DNA of 64,000 bases. Source: Microbacterium thalli (GTDB lineage: Bacteria; Actinomycetota; Actinomycetes; Actinomycetales; Microbacteriaceae). Position numbers and translations under genes: made by a program. Each line of letters opens with the position of its first letter. Position 1 is the first letter of the stretch. Below the pieces are notes generated by a model. It made no database searches and was not told the DNA's origin. It saw only the letters and a program-made list of their open reading frames with translations. This document shows positions 17,139-26,047 of the stretch, in pieces. Where the stretch lies: assembly GCF_028737325.1 (NCBI RefSeq), contig NZ_JAQZCH010000001.1:354732-418731 (forward strand), given 5' to 3'.

Positions 17139-19253
17139 ATGACCGTGATTCCGCCTGCCCCCGCCCGCGCCCGTCGCGGCCGTCGTGGTGCGCGCGCCCT
17201 CGGCTGGGTCGCCGCACTCGCGATCGCCGTGGGCCCGCTGCTGGCTCCGACAGCGGTCTTCGCCGACGAGTCGCCGACGCCGACGCCGACGTCCACGCCC
17301 GCGGGAACCGCGACCCTCACCGCCGCCCCGGCCGGGGCGGGGCTCGTCGTGACCGGATCGGATGCCGCCTTCTCGGTCACTCAGCGCAACGACAGCGCCC
17401 GGCCCGTCGCCGCCGGCGCCGTCACGGTATCGCTCTCGCGCAGCCCGCTGACCTCGCAGCGGGCCGTCGACGAGTGGCTGCGGCCCGCCGACGCCGCGCT
17501 CGAGGCGCCGCAGCCGACCCTCGACGAGGTCGCCCGCGCCGACGTTCCCGAGCTCGCCCCCGGCGCCGAGCAGAGCACGACCGTGACGGTGTCGGCACCC
17601 GAGAACGACCTCGCCGGGCTCGCGCCGGGCGTCTACCCCGTGTCGGTCTCGGGTCCCGGCGGCCGCTCGCGCACCGTCATCACCGTGCCGCGTCCGGATG
17701 CCGCCCCACGTGCCACCGCCGTGATCGTGCCGATCACCGCCGGACCCCGCACCACCGGCATCATCCCCTCGAGCGAGCTCGCCGAGCTGACGGCCGAGGA
17801 GGGAGCGCTGACCGCGGCGCTCGAGGCCGTGACCGGTACCTCGGCGATCCTCGCCGTCGACCCCGCCATCACCGCCTCGATCCGTGTCCTCGGGTCTTCG
17901 GCCCCGGCCACGGCGACGACCTGGCTCACCGAGCTGACCGAGCTGCCCAACGAGCGGTTCGCGCTGCAGTTCGGTGACGCCGACCTCGCGACGCAGGTGC
18001 ACGCCGGCCTGCCCGCTCCGCTGCAGCCCACGACGCTCGAGCCCTACGCCGACATCGACGACTTCGCGGCATCCGGCCCCTCGGCCTCGGCCACGATCCC
18101 CGACCTCGCCGAGCTCACCGCCGTCGGCACCGCCGACAACACCGTCGCGCCCGTCCTCTGGCCAGCCAGCGGGACCGCGGGTGCCGATGTCGTCGGAGCC
18201 CTCGACGCCCAGGCCGAGGCGGATCCGGCGGGCGGGGATGCCGCTGCCCTGACGCTCGTGCCGTCCGACACCGTCGCGGGCGCGCCGGGAGCCCCGCGCG
18301 CCGTCGCGGGCGACGCCGATCTTCTCGTCTACGACGCCGCCTCGTCGTCCGAGCTCGCCCGCGCCGCGGCATCCGACGACACGGCGACGCGGGCCGCGGC
18401 GATTGCGGGAGCCACGGCGAAGATGACACTCGCCGGTGACGGCCCCCTCGTCACGGCGGTCGACCGTCCCCAAGCCGCCAGCCGCGCGAGTCTGCGTGCC
18501 GCGATCACGGCGGTTTCGGCACTGCCCGGGGCGACCCCGGCGTCGCTCACCGAGCTCATCGCCGCCGCGCCCGCCGCCGTTCAGGTCGCCGAGATCGCGG
18601 CATCCGACGACCGCGTGGCGGCGCTGCAGCGCTTCCTCGCCGACGAGGACCGGCTGGCGACCTTCGCGACGGCCCTCGTCGAGCCCGTGCAGCTCACCGC
18701 CCGCGAGCGCACGTCGATCCTGCAGTTGCTGGGCAATGCGTGGCTCGCCGACGCCGCGGCCTGGCAGACCGCTGTCGCCGCGCACGAGCAGGCGACGGCC
18801 GACACCTTCGACGCCGTCGGCATCGCCAACCCGGGCACCATCAACTTCCTGGCCACGAGCGCCCCCATCTCGGTGACGGTGCGCAACGACCTCCCCTGGC
18901 CCGTGTCTGTCGTGCTGTTCGCCGAGACCGGCGACCCCCGCCTCATCGTGCAGGAATCGACGCTCGTCGAGGCCGGTGCGCGTCAGAACACCCGCGTCGA
19001 CGTTCCCGTCGAGGCCCGGGTCGGCAGCGGCGAGACCGCGCTGGACCTGCAGCTGCGCAGCGCCTCGGCCGTGCCGATCGGGTCGCCCGAGACGATCGCG
19101 CTCACGGTCCGCGCCGAATGGGAGTCTGTCGGCATCACCGCGGTCATCGCGATCGTCGTGCTGCTGTTCGCCGGCGGCGTCGTGCGAACGGTGCTCAAGC
19201 TGCGCCGACGCCGTGACGGTGGCGACGAGACCACGAAACAGGAGAACGAGTGA
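17139..19253 (+). CDS. DUF6049 secreted/membrane protein (Rv3909-like)
   Basis: 704 aa from ATG 17139. A signal peptide (about residues 12-43, ending at a VFADE-type site) leads a large Ala/Thr-rich extracytoplasmic region. A membrane helix (about 665-690) and a short basic tail RRRRDGGDE close it. In Mycobacterium the homologue sits directly before murJ and after pcnA, as here, and the stop overlaps the murJ start (GTGA). A structural or regulatory role with MurJ in wall synthesis is inferred from synteny only. Confidence 0.85.
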   Translation: MTVIPPAPARARRGRRGARALGWVAALAIAVGPLLAPTAVFADESPTPTPTSTPAGTATLTAAPAGAGLVVTGSDAAFSVTQRNDSARPVAAGAVTVSLSRSPLTSQRAVDEWLRPADAALEAPQPTLDEVARADVPELAPGAEQSTTVTVSAPENDLAGLAPGVYPVSVSGPGGRSRTVITVPRPDAAPRATAVIVPITAGPRTTGIIPSSELAELTAEEGALTAALEAVTGTSAILAVDPAITASIRVLGSSAPATATTWLTELTELPNERFALQFGDADLATQVHAGLPAPLQPTTLEPYADIDDFAASGPSASATIPDLAELTAVGTADNTVAPVLWPASGTAGADVVGALDAQAEADPAGGDAAALTLVPSDTVAGAPGAPRAVAGDADLLVYDAASSSELARAAASDDTATRAAAIAGATAKMTLAGDGPLVTAVDRPQAASRASLRAAITAVSALPGATPASLTELIAAAPAAVQVAEIAASDDRVAALQRFLADEDRLATFATALVEPVQLTARERTSILQLLGNAWLADAAAWQTAVAAHEQATADTFDAVGIANPGTINFLATSAPISVTVRNDLPWPVSVVLFAETGDPRLIVQESTLVEAGARQNTRVDVPVEARVGSGETALDLQLRSASAVPIGSPETIALTVRAEWESVGITAVIAIVVLLFAGGVVRTVLKLRRRRDGGDETTKQENE

Positions 19254-20857
19254 GCGGTATCGGCCGAGCCGGAGCAGTCGTCGCCGCGGGAACCCTCACC
19301 TCCCGCATCACCGGACTCGTCCGCAACATCGTGCTGGCGGCTGCGCTCCCGGTCATCGCCACCAGCGCGACCGGCGGTGCGGCCGACGCGTTCGCGATCG
19401 CCAACCAGTTGCCGAACAACATCTACGCGATCATCTCCTCCGGGCTGTTGGCCGGCGTGATCGTCCCGCAGATCATCCAGGCCGCGAAGCACCGCGACGG
19501 CGGCAGCGCGTTCGTGTCGAAGCTGCTCACGCTCGGCATCACCGCTTTGTTCATCACGACGGTCATCGCCGTCGTCGCGGCGCCGCTGCTGGTCGTCGCG
19601 TTCGGCTCGCGGCTGGGACCCGAGGCATCCGCCCTGACCCTCGCCTTCGCCTACTGGTGCCTGCCCCAGCTGCTCTTCTACGGCATGTACGCGCTCCTCG
19701 GCGAGATCCTCAACGCGCGCGGGGTGTTCGGACCGTTCGCATGGTCGCCGATCGTGAACAACATCGTGTCGATCGTCGGCTTCGTGGTCTTCATCTGGCT
19801 CTTCGGCGTTCAAGAAGACGTGGTCGGCTGGACGCCCACGATGGTCGCCGTCATCGCCGGCACCGCCACGGCGGGCATCGTGGCCCAGGCGGGCGTCCTG
19901 CTGCTGTTCTGGCGCCGCGCCGGCCTGCACGTCCGTCCCGACTTCCGGTGGCGGGGCATCGGCCTGCGTCACATCGGACGCCTCGCGGGCTGGACGTTCC
20001 TCATGGTCGTCGTCGGCCAGCTCGCCGGCCTCGTCCAGACGACACTCGTCAGCGCTGCATCCAGCGCCGGCGCCTCGGTGGCCGCGATGTCGTACGCGTG
20101 GCTGGTGTTCATGCTGCCTTTCTCGGTCATCGTGCTGTCGATCGGAACGCCCTACTTCACCCGACTGAGCGAGCACGTGGCCACCGGGCGCCCGGACGCG
20201 CTGCGCGCCGACCTGGATGCCGCGACGCGAACTATCGGGATCTTCATGGTCGGCGCGCTTGCGGCGATCGTCGCGGCGATCCTGCCGATCTCGCGTGTCT
20301 TCACCACCGGTCCGCAGACAGCGGCGACCTTCGCCTGGGTGCTCGCTGCCTACCTCGTCGCCCTGCTGCCCCTGTCGTTCCAGTTCGTGCTCCAGCGCAC
20401 GTTCTACGCCCACCAGGACACCCGCACGCCCTTCATCTTCACGCTGGTGCAGGCGGTCCTGGTCGCCGCGACAGCCGTCACCGCGTACCTCGTCCTGCCC
20501 GTCGAATACCTCGCCGTCGGCATCGCGCTGGGGCAGTCGCTCGCGAACGTCGTGCAGCTGGTGCTCGCGGTCGTGCTGCTGCGGCGCAAGATCGGCCCCC
20601 TCGGCCTCGGCGGCGCCGTGCGCGGCGTCCTGCGCTTCATGGTCGCCGGCATACCGGCCTGCGCCGCAGGGTGGGGCGTCTCGCTGCTCCTCGCCCGCGT
20701 GTGGGGCTGGACGATCGAAACGGTCGCCGCGGCTCTCCTCGGCGGGGCGATCATCGGTCTCGCGACCCTCGTCGTCTACGTTCTCCTCCTCGCCGCCCTG
20801 CGCGCCCCCGAGCTCGGCACCGCGGTCCGCGCGGTGCGGCGCATTCTCGGCCGCTGA
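19250..20857 (+). CDS. murJ: Lipid II flippase MurJ
   Basis: 535 aa with a GTG start overlapping the DUF6049 stop. About 14 membrane segments of MOP-superfamily type, opening GTLTSRITGLVRNIVLAAAL, with ADAFAIANQLPNNIYAI and the hallmark QRTFYAHQDTRTPF. It moves lipid-linked peptidoglycan precursor to the outer leaflet. It lacks the C-terminal pseudokinase and extracellular domains found in mycobacterial MviN, so it is the short form. Confidence 0.95.
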   Translation: MSGIGRAGAVVAAGTLTSRITGLVRNIVLAAALPVIATSATGGAADAFAIANQLPNNIYAIISSGLLAGVIVPQIIQAAKHRDGGSAFVSKLLTLGITALFITTVIAVVAAPLLVVAFGSRLGPEASALTLAFAYWCLPQLLFYGMYALLGEILNARGVFGPFAWSPIVNNIVSIVGFVVFIWLFGVQEDVVGWTPTMVAVIAGTATAGIVAQAGVLLLFWRRAGLHVRPDFRWRGIGLRHIGRLAGWTFLMVVVGQLAGLVQTTLVSAASSAGASVAAMSYAWLVFMLPFSVIVLSIGTPYFTRLSEHVATGRPDALRADLDAATRTIGIFMVGALAAIVAAILPISRVFTTGPQTAATFAWVLAAYLVALLPLSFQFVLQRTFYAHQDTRTPFIFTLVQAVLVAATAVTAYLVLPVEYLAVGIALGQSLANVVQLVLAVVLLRRKIGPLGLGGAVRGVLRFMVAGIPACAAGWGVSLLLARVWGWTIETVAAALLGGAIIGLATLVVYVLLLAALRAPELGTAVRAVRRILGR

Positions 20858-20884
20858 CCTCGGCCCGTGGGAATGCCCCGCGGC

Positions 20885-20890
20885 TAGCAT
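20885..20890 (+). promoter_or_regulatory. Candidate -10 element (TAGCAT) for trxB
   Basis: TAGCAT lies 60 bp upstream of the trxB GTG. An identical hexamer precedes dnaN, suggesting a common housekeeping promoter type. Confidence 0.4.
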
Positions 20891-20950
20891 GGGTTGGACG
20901 TGTCGGGGTCTCCGCGACGCGGATTCCAGACCCTAGAAAGGGATGTCGAC

Positions 20951-21976
20951 GTGCGACAGGTCATCATCATCGGTTCCGGTCCGGCCGGCTACACCGCCGC
21001 GATCTACGCGGCCCGGGCCAACCTGAAGCCGCTCCTCATCGCGAGCTCCGTCGAGGCCGGCGGTGAGCTCATGAACACCACCGAGGTGGAGAACTTCCCC
21101 GGGTTCCCCGAAGGCATCATGGGCCCCGACCTCATGACGAAGATGCAGGAGCAGGCCGAGAAGTTCGGCACCGAGGTCCTTTACGACGACGTCGTCGAGC
21201 TCGACATCGCCGGCCCCGTCAAGAAGGTCACCCTTGGCAGCGGCGCCACGCACGAAGCCGACAGCCTGGTCTTCGCGACCGGCTCCGCTCCCCGCAAGAT
21301 CGGCATCGAGGGCGAGAGCCGCCTGTCGGGCCGCGGTGTGTCGTACTGCGCCACCTGCGACGGGTTCTTCTTCCGCGAGCGCACGATCGCCGTCGTCGGC
21401 GGTGGCGACTCGGCCATGGAGGAGGCGACGTTCCTCACGAAGTTCGCGTCGAAGGTCTACGTGATCCACCGCCGCGACGAGCTGCGCGCGTCGAAGATCA
21501 TGCAGAACCGCGCGATGAACAACGACAAGATCGAGTTCGTCTGGAACAGCGAGGTCGCCGACATCCTGGGTGAGGATGCGGTCACCGGCGTCGTCCTGCG
21601 CGACACCGTCGACGGATCGACGCGTGAGCTCGCGCTCGACGGCATCTTCGTCGCGATCGGTTATGACCCGCGCACGCACCTGGTGCACGGCGCGCTCGAC
21701 CTGACCGAGCACGGCACCGTCTGGGTCGACGGCCGCTCGTCGCGCACCTCGGTGCCCGGTGTCTTCGCCGCCGGTGACGTGATCGACCCGACGTACCGCC
21801 AGGCGGTCACGGCCGCCGGCAGCGGCACCGTCGCTGCGTTGGATGTCGAGCACTACCTCGCCGCTCTCGGCGAAGGTTCCGAGCCGGCGCCCGACGCCTC
21901 GCCCCTGCTCGGGCGCCCCGACGAGGGCCTCGAGTCGCTCGTCGCCGAGACCGAGACGGCCGGCGGCGTCGCCTGA
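20951..21976 (+). CDS. trxB: Thioredoxin-disulfide reductase
   Basis: 341 aa from GTG 20951 (ribosome site GAAAGGG). The FAD-binding GSGPAG motif is at residues 8-13, the redox pair is CATC (Cys133, Cys136), and the NADPH motif VGGGDSAMEEA follows. The late motif GVFAAGDVIDPTYRQAVTAAGSG contacts FAD. NADPH electrons pass through the enzyme to TrxA, encoded 68 bp downstream. A roughly 25-residue acidic tail follows the core. Confidence 0.97.
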   Translation: MRQVIIIGSGPAGYTAAIYAARANLKPLLIASSVEAGGELMNTTEVENFPGFPEGIMGPDLMTKMQEQAEKFGTEVLYDDVVELDIAGPVKKVTLGSGATHEADSLVFATGSAPRKIGIEGESRLSGRGVSYCATCDGFFFRERTIAVVGGGDSAMEEATFLTKFASKVYVIHRRDELRASKIMQNRAMNNDKIEFVWNSEVADILGEDAVTGVVLRDTVDGSTRELALDGIFVAIGYDPRTHLVHGALDLTEHGTVWVDGRSSRTSVPGVFAAGDVIDPTYRQAVTAAGSGTVAALDVEHYLAALGEGSEPAPDASPLLGRPDEGLESLVAETETAGGVA

Positions 21977-22044
21977 GCGGCGCACGGAACAATTCCCCCG
22001 CCCGCGTCGTTGACGTAGGCGACACCCTTTCGAAGGAGATCCAC

Positions 22045-22368
22045 ATGACCGCCAAGGCCACGACCGAGAGCACCTGGCAGCAGGACGTTCTCGACGCAGA
22101 CGGACCCGTCCTCGTCGACTTCTGGGCTGCGTGGTGCGGTCCGTGTCGCATGGTCGGTCCGATCCTCGACGAGATCGCGACCGAGCACCCCGAGAAGATC
22201 ACGGTGCTGAAGCTCAACGTCGACGAGAACCCCAACCTCGCCATGCAGTACCAGATCACGTCGATCCCGGCGATGAAGGTCTTCAACAAGGGCGAGGTCG
22301 AGAAGACGATCATCGGCGCGAAGCCGAAGTTCGCTCTCGAGCAGGACCTCGCCAGCTACATCGGCTGA
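22045..22368 (+). CDS. trxA: Thioredoxin
   Basis: 107 aa, standard length, with the active site WCGPC (Cys31, Cys34), an N-terminal PVLVDFWAAW strand and the cis-Pro turn SIPAMKVF. GAAGGAGAT precedes the ATG. It reduces protein disulfides and is recharged by the adjacent trxB product. A strong terminator ends the unit. Confidence 0.97.
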   Translation: MTAKATTESTWQQDVLDADGPVLVDFWAAWCGPCRMVGPILDEIATEHPEKITVLKLNVDENPNLAMQYQITSIPAMKVFNKGEVEKTIIGAKPKFALEQDLASYIG

Positions 22369-22381
22369 CACAGACATCGGG

Positions 22382-22420
22382 AAGACCCGGTCGGATTTCA
22401 CATCCGATCGGGTCTTTTCT
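22382..22420 (+). terminator. Rho-independent terminator after trxA
   Basis: A 15-bp stem with a single G-U pair (22382-22396 with 22402-22416), a 5-nt loop and a following TTTTCT tract. This is the clearest intrinsic terminator in the window. Confidence 0.9.
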
Positions 22421-22437
22421 GTTGCTCCGGAGCGATA

Positions 22438-22776
22438 TCAGGACGCGTCGGCGCGCGTGGCGGCATCCCACCGGCGGTGCGGCTCGCTGCCCAGGAGGCG
22501 CCACACCGCACGCGTGAGCTCGGGGTGATCCATGGCGATCTGACGCAGCACCCGGTAGTTGCGCGCGTTGCTGGGTCGACCGCCGCCGTACGCCGCGATG
22601 TTCTCGGCGCGCAGCATCAGCACGACGAGCTCGTCGACGGAGGGAAGCTCCTCCATGAACTCCCAGGGGTCCTCCCCCGCACGCAGCCGCTCTTCGACGA
22701 GAACCGAGAGCTCATCAGCCGCCTCCGCACGCAGCAGTTCGACGCTGGCGCGCCTCGGGGTCGGTTCCTCACTCAC
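22438..22776 (-). CDS. Hypothetical protein (112 aa)
   Basis: An acidic, helical small protein with no signal peptide, starting MSEEPTPRRASVELL. Motif-like stretch GGRPSNARNYRVLRQIAMDHPELTRAVWRLLG. It sits 33 bp downstream of parB on the same strand, so it may be the last gene of the parA-parB unit. Mycobacteria also have an unknown gene (Rv3916c) in this position; homology could not be judged. Confidence 0.7.
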   Translation of the reverse strand: MSEEPTPRRASVELLRAEAADELSVLVEERLRAGEDPWEFMEELPSVDELVVLMLRAENIAAYGGGRPSNARNYRVLRQIAMDHPELTRAVWRLLGSEPHRRWDAATRADAS

Positions 22777-22809
22777 CGAACAAGCCTACGTCGCACCGCC
22801 GACAGCGGC

Positions 22810-23790
22810 TCAGCGTGCGCCGTACGCGTCCTCACCGAGTTCGGCGAGGATGCGGTTGAGGTCCTGGATCGTCGCGAAGTCGACGACGATCTGCCCCTTG
22901 CGCGCGCCGAGCGAGATCTTCACCTTCGTGTCGAGACGGTCTCCGAGGCGTCCCGCGACGTCGTCGAGGTGCGCACGCACTCCCCCGGGCTTCGGAGCCG
23001 GCGTCCGCGTTCCTGCGGCCTCGATGGTCTTGGCGGCGGCCTCCGCCGCACGGACGGAGAGATCCTCGTTGACAATCTTGTCGGCGAGGCGCTGCATGCC
23101 TTCCGGACTCTCGACCGAGAGGATGGCGCGAGCGTGACCCGCGCTCAGCACACCGGCTGCGACGCGCTGCTGCACGGGCATCGGCAGGCGCAGCAGACGG
23201 ATCGTGTTGCTGATCTGCGGTCGTGACCGACCGATACGCGTCGCGAGCTCCTCCTGCGTGATCCCGAAGTCCTCGAGCAGCTGCTGGTAGGCCGATGCCT
23301 CTTCGAGCGGGTTCAGCTGCGAACGGTGGAGGTTCTCGAGCAGGGCGTCGCGCAGCAGGTTCTCGTCGGAGGTGTCACGCAAGACCGCGGGGATCGTCGC
23401 GAGGCCGGCCTCACGGGCGGCGCGTGTACGCCGCTCGCCCATGATCAGCTCGTACTTGCCGTCCTCGTTCGTCCGCACGACAACGGGCTGCAGCACGCCG
23501 AACTCCCGCACGCTGTGTACGAGCTCTGCAAGGTCGTCGTTATCGAAGTGCGTGCGCGGCTGGCGCGGGTTGGGAACGATATCGTTCGGGTCGACCTGAA
23601 TGAGGGCCGTTCCGGGGATGGAGACGAGCTCAGCGGCCTCCGGCTCGGGCGCGGACGACCCGGTCGTGTCGTCGGCGACCGCTGCAGACTTGGCTCCCGG
23701 GAAGAACACGTCGACGGGACGGGCCTCCGACTGGTCCGACGTGGGAATGAGTGCGCCGATACCTCGGCCGAGTCCCGTGCGCTTCGCCAT
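22810..23790 (-). CDS. parB: Chromosome-partitioning protein ParB
   Basis: 326 aa, start MAKRTGLGRGIGALIP (the N-terminal Arg-rich LGRGIGALIP motif that stimulates ParA). The ParB/Srx CTPase domain has NPRQPR and GERRTRAAREAG; the HTH includes GRSRPQISNTIRLLRLP; the C-terminal dimerisation domain ends DLNRILAELGE. It binds parS, loads as a CTP-dependent sliding clamp and organises the origin. It overlaps parA by ATGA, and four parS sites lie within 1.7 kb. Confidence 0.98.
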   Translation of the reverse strand: MAKRTGLGRGIGALIPTSDQSEARPVDVFFPGAKSAAVADDTTGSSAPEPEAAELVSIPGTALIQVDPNDIVPNPRQPRTHFDNDDLAELVHSVREFGVLQPVVVRTNEDGKYELIMGERRTRAAREAGLATIPAVLRDTSDENLLRDALLENLHRSQLNPLEEASAYQQLLEDFGITQEELATRIGRSRPQISNTIRLLRLPMPVQQRVAAGVLSAGHARAILSVESPEGMQRLADKIVNEDLSVRAAEAAAKTIEAAGTRTPAPKPGGVRAHLDDVAGRLGDRLDTKVKISLGARKGQIVVDFATIQDLNRILAELGEDAYGAR

Positions 23791-24719
23791 CAGGCTTCTC
23801 CCTTGTTCTCGTGCGTCGCCGCGGAGGCGCGCTGTGCGATCTCGACGGCTGCCTCGCGGTACGCGACCGCGCCGGCCGACTGACCATCGTATGCGATCAC
23901 CGTCTGGCCGAAACTCGGCGCTTCCGACACCCGGACCGAGCGCGGGATGACGGTCCGCAGCACTTCCCGCGGGAAATGCTGCCGCACCTCGTCCGCGACC
24001 TGCTGTGCGAGGCGCGTGCGGCCGTCGTACATCGTGAGCAGGATCGTCGACAGGTGGAGGCGCTCGTTCAGGTGCTTCTGGATCATGGAGACACTGCCGA
24101 GCAGCTGGCTGAGGCCCTCGAGCGCGTAGTACTCGCACTGAATCGGGATGAGCAGCTCGTGGGCAGCCGTGAAAGCGTTGATCGTCAGCAATCCGAGCGA
24201 CGGCGGGCAGTCGATCAGAACGAAGTCGATCCGATCCGTTGCTGACGCCAGGTACTCCTCGACCGCGGTGCGCAGGCGATGCTCGCGTGCGACCTGCGAC
24301 ACGAGCTCGATCTCGGCGCCCGCGAGGTGGATGGTGCTCGGCGCACACAAGAGATTCGGTGACTCCGGACTGACCTGCACGATGTCAGCGAGAGGGAACT
24401 GGTCGATCAGGACGTCATAGACGCTCGGCACGTCCGCGCTATGGGGAACCCCGAGCGCCGTCGATGCGTTGCCCTGCGGATCCAGATCGATGACCAGGAC
24501 GCGGGCGCCCAGCGATGCCAGGGACGCGGCGAGATTGACGGTTGTCGTCGTCTTGCCGACGCCACCCTTCTGATTCGAGACCGTGAGTACCCGCGGTTCG
24601 CCGGTGAAGTCGATGCGCACGGTGTCGAGCGCGCGGCGCCGCGAGGAGAGGTCGGCGATCTCGCGCGCCAGTGGTGAATCGAACGTCAGCGACGCTCGTC
24701 CCGATTCGGACTCTGCCAT
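23790..24719 (-). CDS. parA: Chromosome-partitioning ATPase ParA (Soj)
   Basis: 309 aa. The deviant Walker A KGGVGKTTT begins at residue 51, with the switch region DLDPQGNASTALG and Walker B DFVLIDCPPSLG. An N-terminal stretch of about 40 residues, ending IDFTGEPRVLTVSNQ, precedes the core. It forms ATP-dependent DNA-bound gradients that move ParB-parS complexes. Three parS sites lie in the spacer just upstream, suggesting ParB feedback on its own operon. Confidence 0.98.
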   Translation of the reverse strand: MAESESGRASLTFDSPLAREIADLSSRRRALDTVRIDFTGEPRVLTVSNQKGGVGKTTTTVNLAASLASLGARVLVIDLDPQGNASTALGVPHSADVPSVYDVLIDQFPLADIVQVSPESPNLLCAPSTIHLAGAEIELVSQVAREHRLRTAVEEYLASATDRIDFVLIDCPPSLGLLTINAFTAAHELLIPIQCEYYALEGLSQLLGSVSMIQKHLNERLHLSTILLTMYDGRTRLAQQVADEVRQHFPREVLRTVIPRSVRVSEAPSFGQTVIAYDGQSAGAVAYREAAVEIAQRASAATHENKGEA

Positions 24720-24770
24720 TCGTTCAACTCCTCGATGTCGATCTCAACTGTACGGAAGGGTGCCGACGTC

Positions 24771-24786
24771 CGTTTCACGTGAAACA
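24771..24786. other. parS: parS site 1
   Basis: Complete 14-bp core palindrome GTTTCACGTGAAAC (24772-24785) in the parA-rsmG spacer, 52 bp upstream of parA. Confidence 0.97.
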
Positions 24787-24806
24787 CGCACGGGGACCTG
24801 CGACGG

Positions 24807-24822
24807 TGTTTCACGTGAAACG
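24807..24822. other. parS: parS site 2
   Basis: Complete core palindrome GTTTCACGTGAAAC, 36 bp (centre to centre) from site 1. Confidence 0.97.
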
Positions 24823-24838
24823 GGAGCACCTCGGCCCA

Positions 24839-24854
24839 TGTTTCACGTGAAACG
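24839..24854. other. parS: parS site 3
   Basis: Complete core palindrome abutting the rsmG stop codon (gene ends at 24855), 32 bp from site 2. Confidence 0.97.
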
Positions 24855-25502
24855 TCAGCGAACCCGTGCGCGGATGACTCGGGTCGGCTCGGGGATGACG
24901 CCCTCGCCGACGACCTGCACCGACACGTCACTCAGGCGGAAACGACGGATTGCCTTCTCCGCGGCATCGATTTCCGCCTGAGCATTAGCGCCCTTGAGCA
25001 GGATGACCTCGCCCCCGTCGCGAACGAGCGGGGCCGTGAGAGGGATCAGCGTGCGGAAGGCACTGACAGCGCGCGCGGTGACCGCGTCGAGCGTGGGACC
25101 GCGGTTCCATTCCTCGGCGCGCGTCCGGACCACCTCGACATTGTCGAGACCGAGAGAGTCGACCTGCTCCGTCAACCACGTGACGCGACGCTCCATCGTC
25201 TCGATCAGCACCCACTCGACGTCGGGGCGAGCGATAGCCAAGACGAGGCCGGGCAGGCCAGCGCCCGAACCGACGTCGCCCACCCGTCCATCGAAAAGCG
25301 GAGCGGCGGCGGCGCAATTGAGGATGTGACGCGACCAGAGGCGAGGCAGTTCGAGAGGCCCGATCAGACCGCGTTCCTCGCCATGCTGGGCGAGTGCGTC
25401 CGTGTACTGGCGCGCAAGGTCTGCGCGAGCCCCGAAGACGGCGTCGACGACGCCGTCGGGTTCCGCCTCGACGAGAGGCGTTTCACGTGAAACATCAGCC
25501 AT
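24855..25502 (-). CDS. rsmG: 16S rRNA (guanine-N7) methyltransferase RsmG (GidB)
   Basis: 215 aa. SAM-binding GDVGSGAGLPGL and the preceding LWSRHILNCAAAAP are diagnostic of RsmG, which methylates G527 of 16S rRNA; loss in other bacteria gives low-level streptomycin resistance. The first codons (ADVSRETP) are encoded by a parS site, so the N-terminal residues VSRET are dictated by ParB binding. The start overlaps the end of jag by 8 bp. Confidence 0.96.
   Translation of the reverse strand: MADVSRETPLVEAEPDGVVDAVFGARADLARQYTDALAQHGEERGLIGPLELPRLWSRHILNCAAAAPLFDGRVGDVGSGAGLPGLVLAIARPDVEWVLIETMERRVTWLTEQVDSLGLDNVEVVRTRAEEWNRGPTLDAVTARAVSAFRTLIPLTAPLVRDGGEVILLKGANAQAEIDAAEKAIRRFRLSDVSVQVVGEGVIPEPTRVIRARVR
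25479..25494. other. parS: parS site 4, inside rsmG coding sequence
   Basis: Complete core palindrome overlapping rsmG codons 4-8; read on the minus strand it encodes VSRET. It is about 640 bp from the three-site cluster. Confidence 0.97.
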
Positions 25503-26001
25503 GGCGGATGACCGTGTGACGGTCTGCGCCTTCGCCGTAAGACTCTGAGATCACGCCACGCTCTGCGGCGATGTCGTGGACCAGCTTGCGCTCGTAGCTC
25601 GACATCGCCGGCAGCGATGCCTGCGACGCTCCCTCTGCGAGCCGCGACACCGCGCGGTCCACGAGGCTCTCCAGCTCGCGACGGCGAGCATCGCGCGAAC
25701 CGCCGATGTCGAGGATGAGGCGGGAGAAACGACCCGTCTTCGTCTGGACGGCGATCCGCGTCAGCTCCTGGACCGCCTGGACGACATCCGGCTCCGCCAG
25801 CACCCGCAGAGCACGAGCCTCGTCGGCCTCGACCGAGACGTATGCACGGCCCGCGCGAACGTCGAGGTTGAGGTCTCCGTCGATGTCCGCGATGTCGAGG
25901 AGCCCTTCGAGGTAGTCCGCGGCGATGTCGCCCTCACGCTCGAGCTCTTCGACGGTCGCTTCCGTGCGCTCGACGGCCGGGGATTCGGTGGGGTTGCTCA
26001 T
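25495..26001 (-). CDS. jag: R3H/KH RNA-binding protein Jag (KhpB)
   Basis: 168 aa. An acidic N-terminus (about 1-30) precedes a KH domain (about 35-105) and a C-terminal R3H domain with the SYERKLVHDIAAERG stretch. No Jag-N domain is visible, so it is the short actinobacterial form. It lies between yidC and rsmG as in nearly all actinobacteria. KhpB proteins bind RNA and affect division and wall growth. Confidence 0.93.
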   Translation of the reverse strand: MSNPTESPAVERTEATVEELEREGDIAADYLEGLLDIADIDGDLNLDVRAGRAYVSVEADEARALRVLAEPDVVQAVQELTRIAVQTKTGRFSRLILDIGGSRDARRRELESLVDRAVSRLAEGASQASLPAMSSYERKLVHDIAAERGVISESYGEGADRHTVIRHG

Positions 26002-26047
26002 GGTGTCCTCGGGATGATCGAGTCGGTTGCCGTCAAGGGGTCGCGGG

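Noticed and set aside
13993-17217. Open frame of over 1000 codons on the minus strand
   Set aside because: Only its last 475 codons are the CCA-adding enzyme; the rest is antisense or out of frame with the methyltransferase and is open because of high GC.
15480-18785. Open frame of about 1100 codons on the minus strand
   Set aside because: The methyltransferase explains the downstream 505 codons; the upstream part is antisense to the DUF6049 gene, and the GTG at 16997 is the sensible start.
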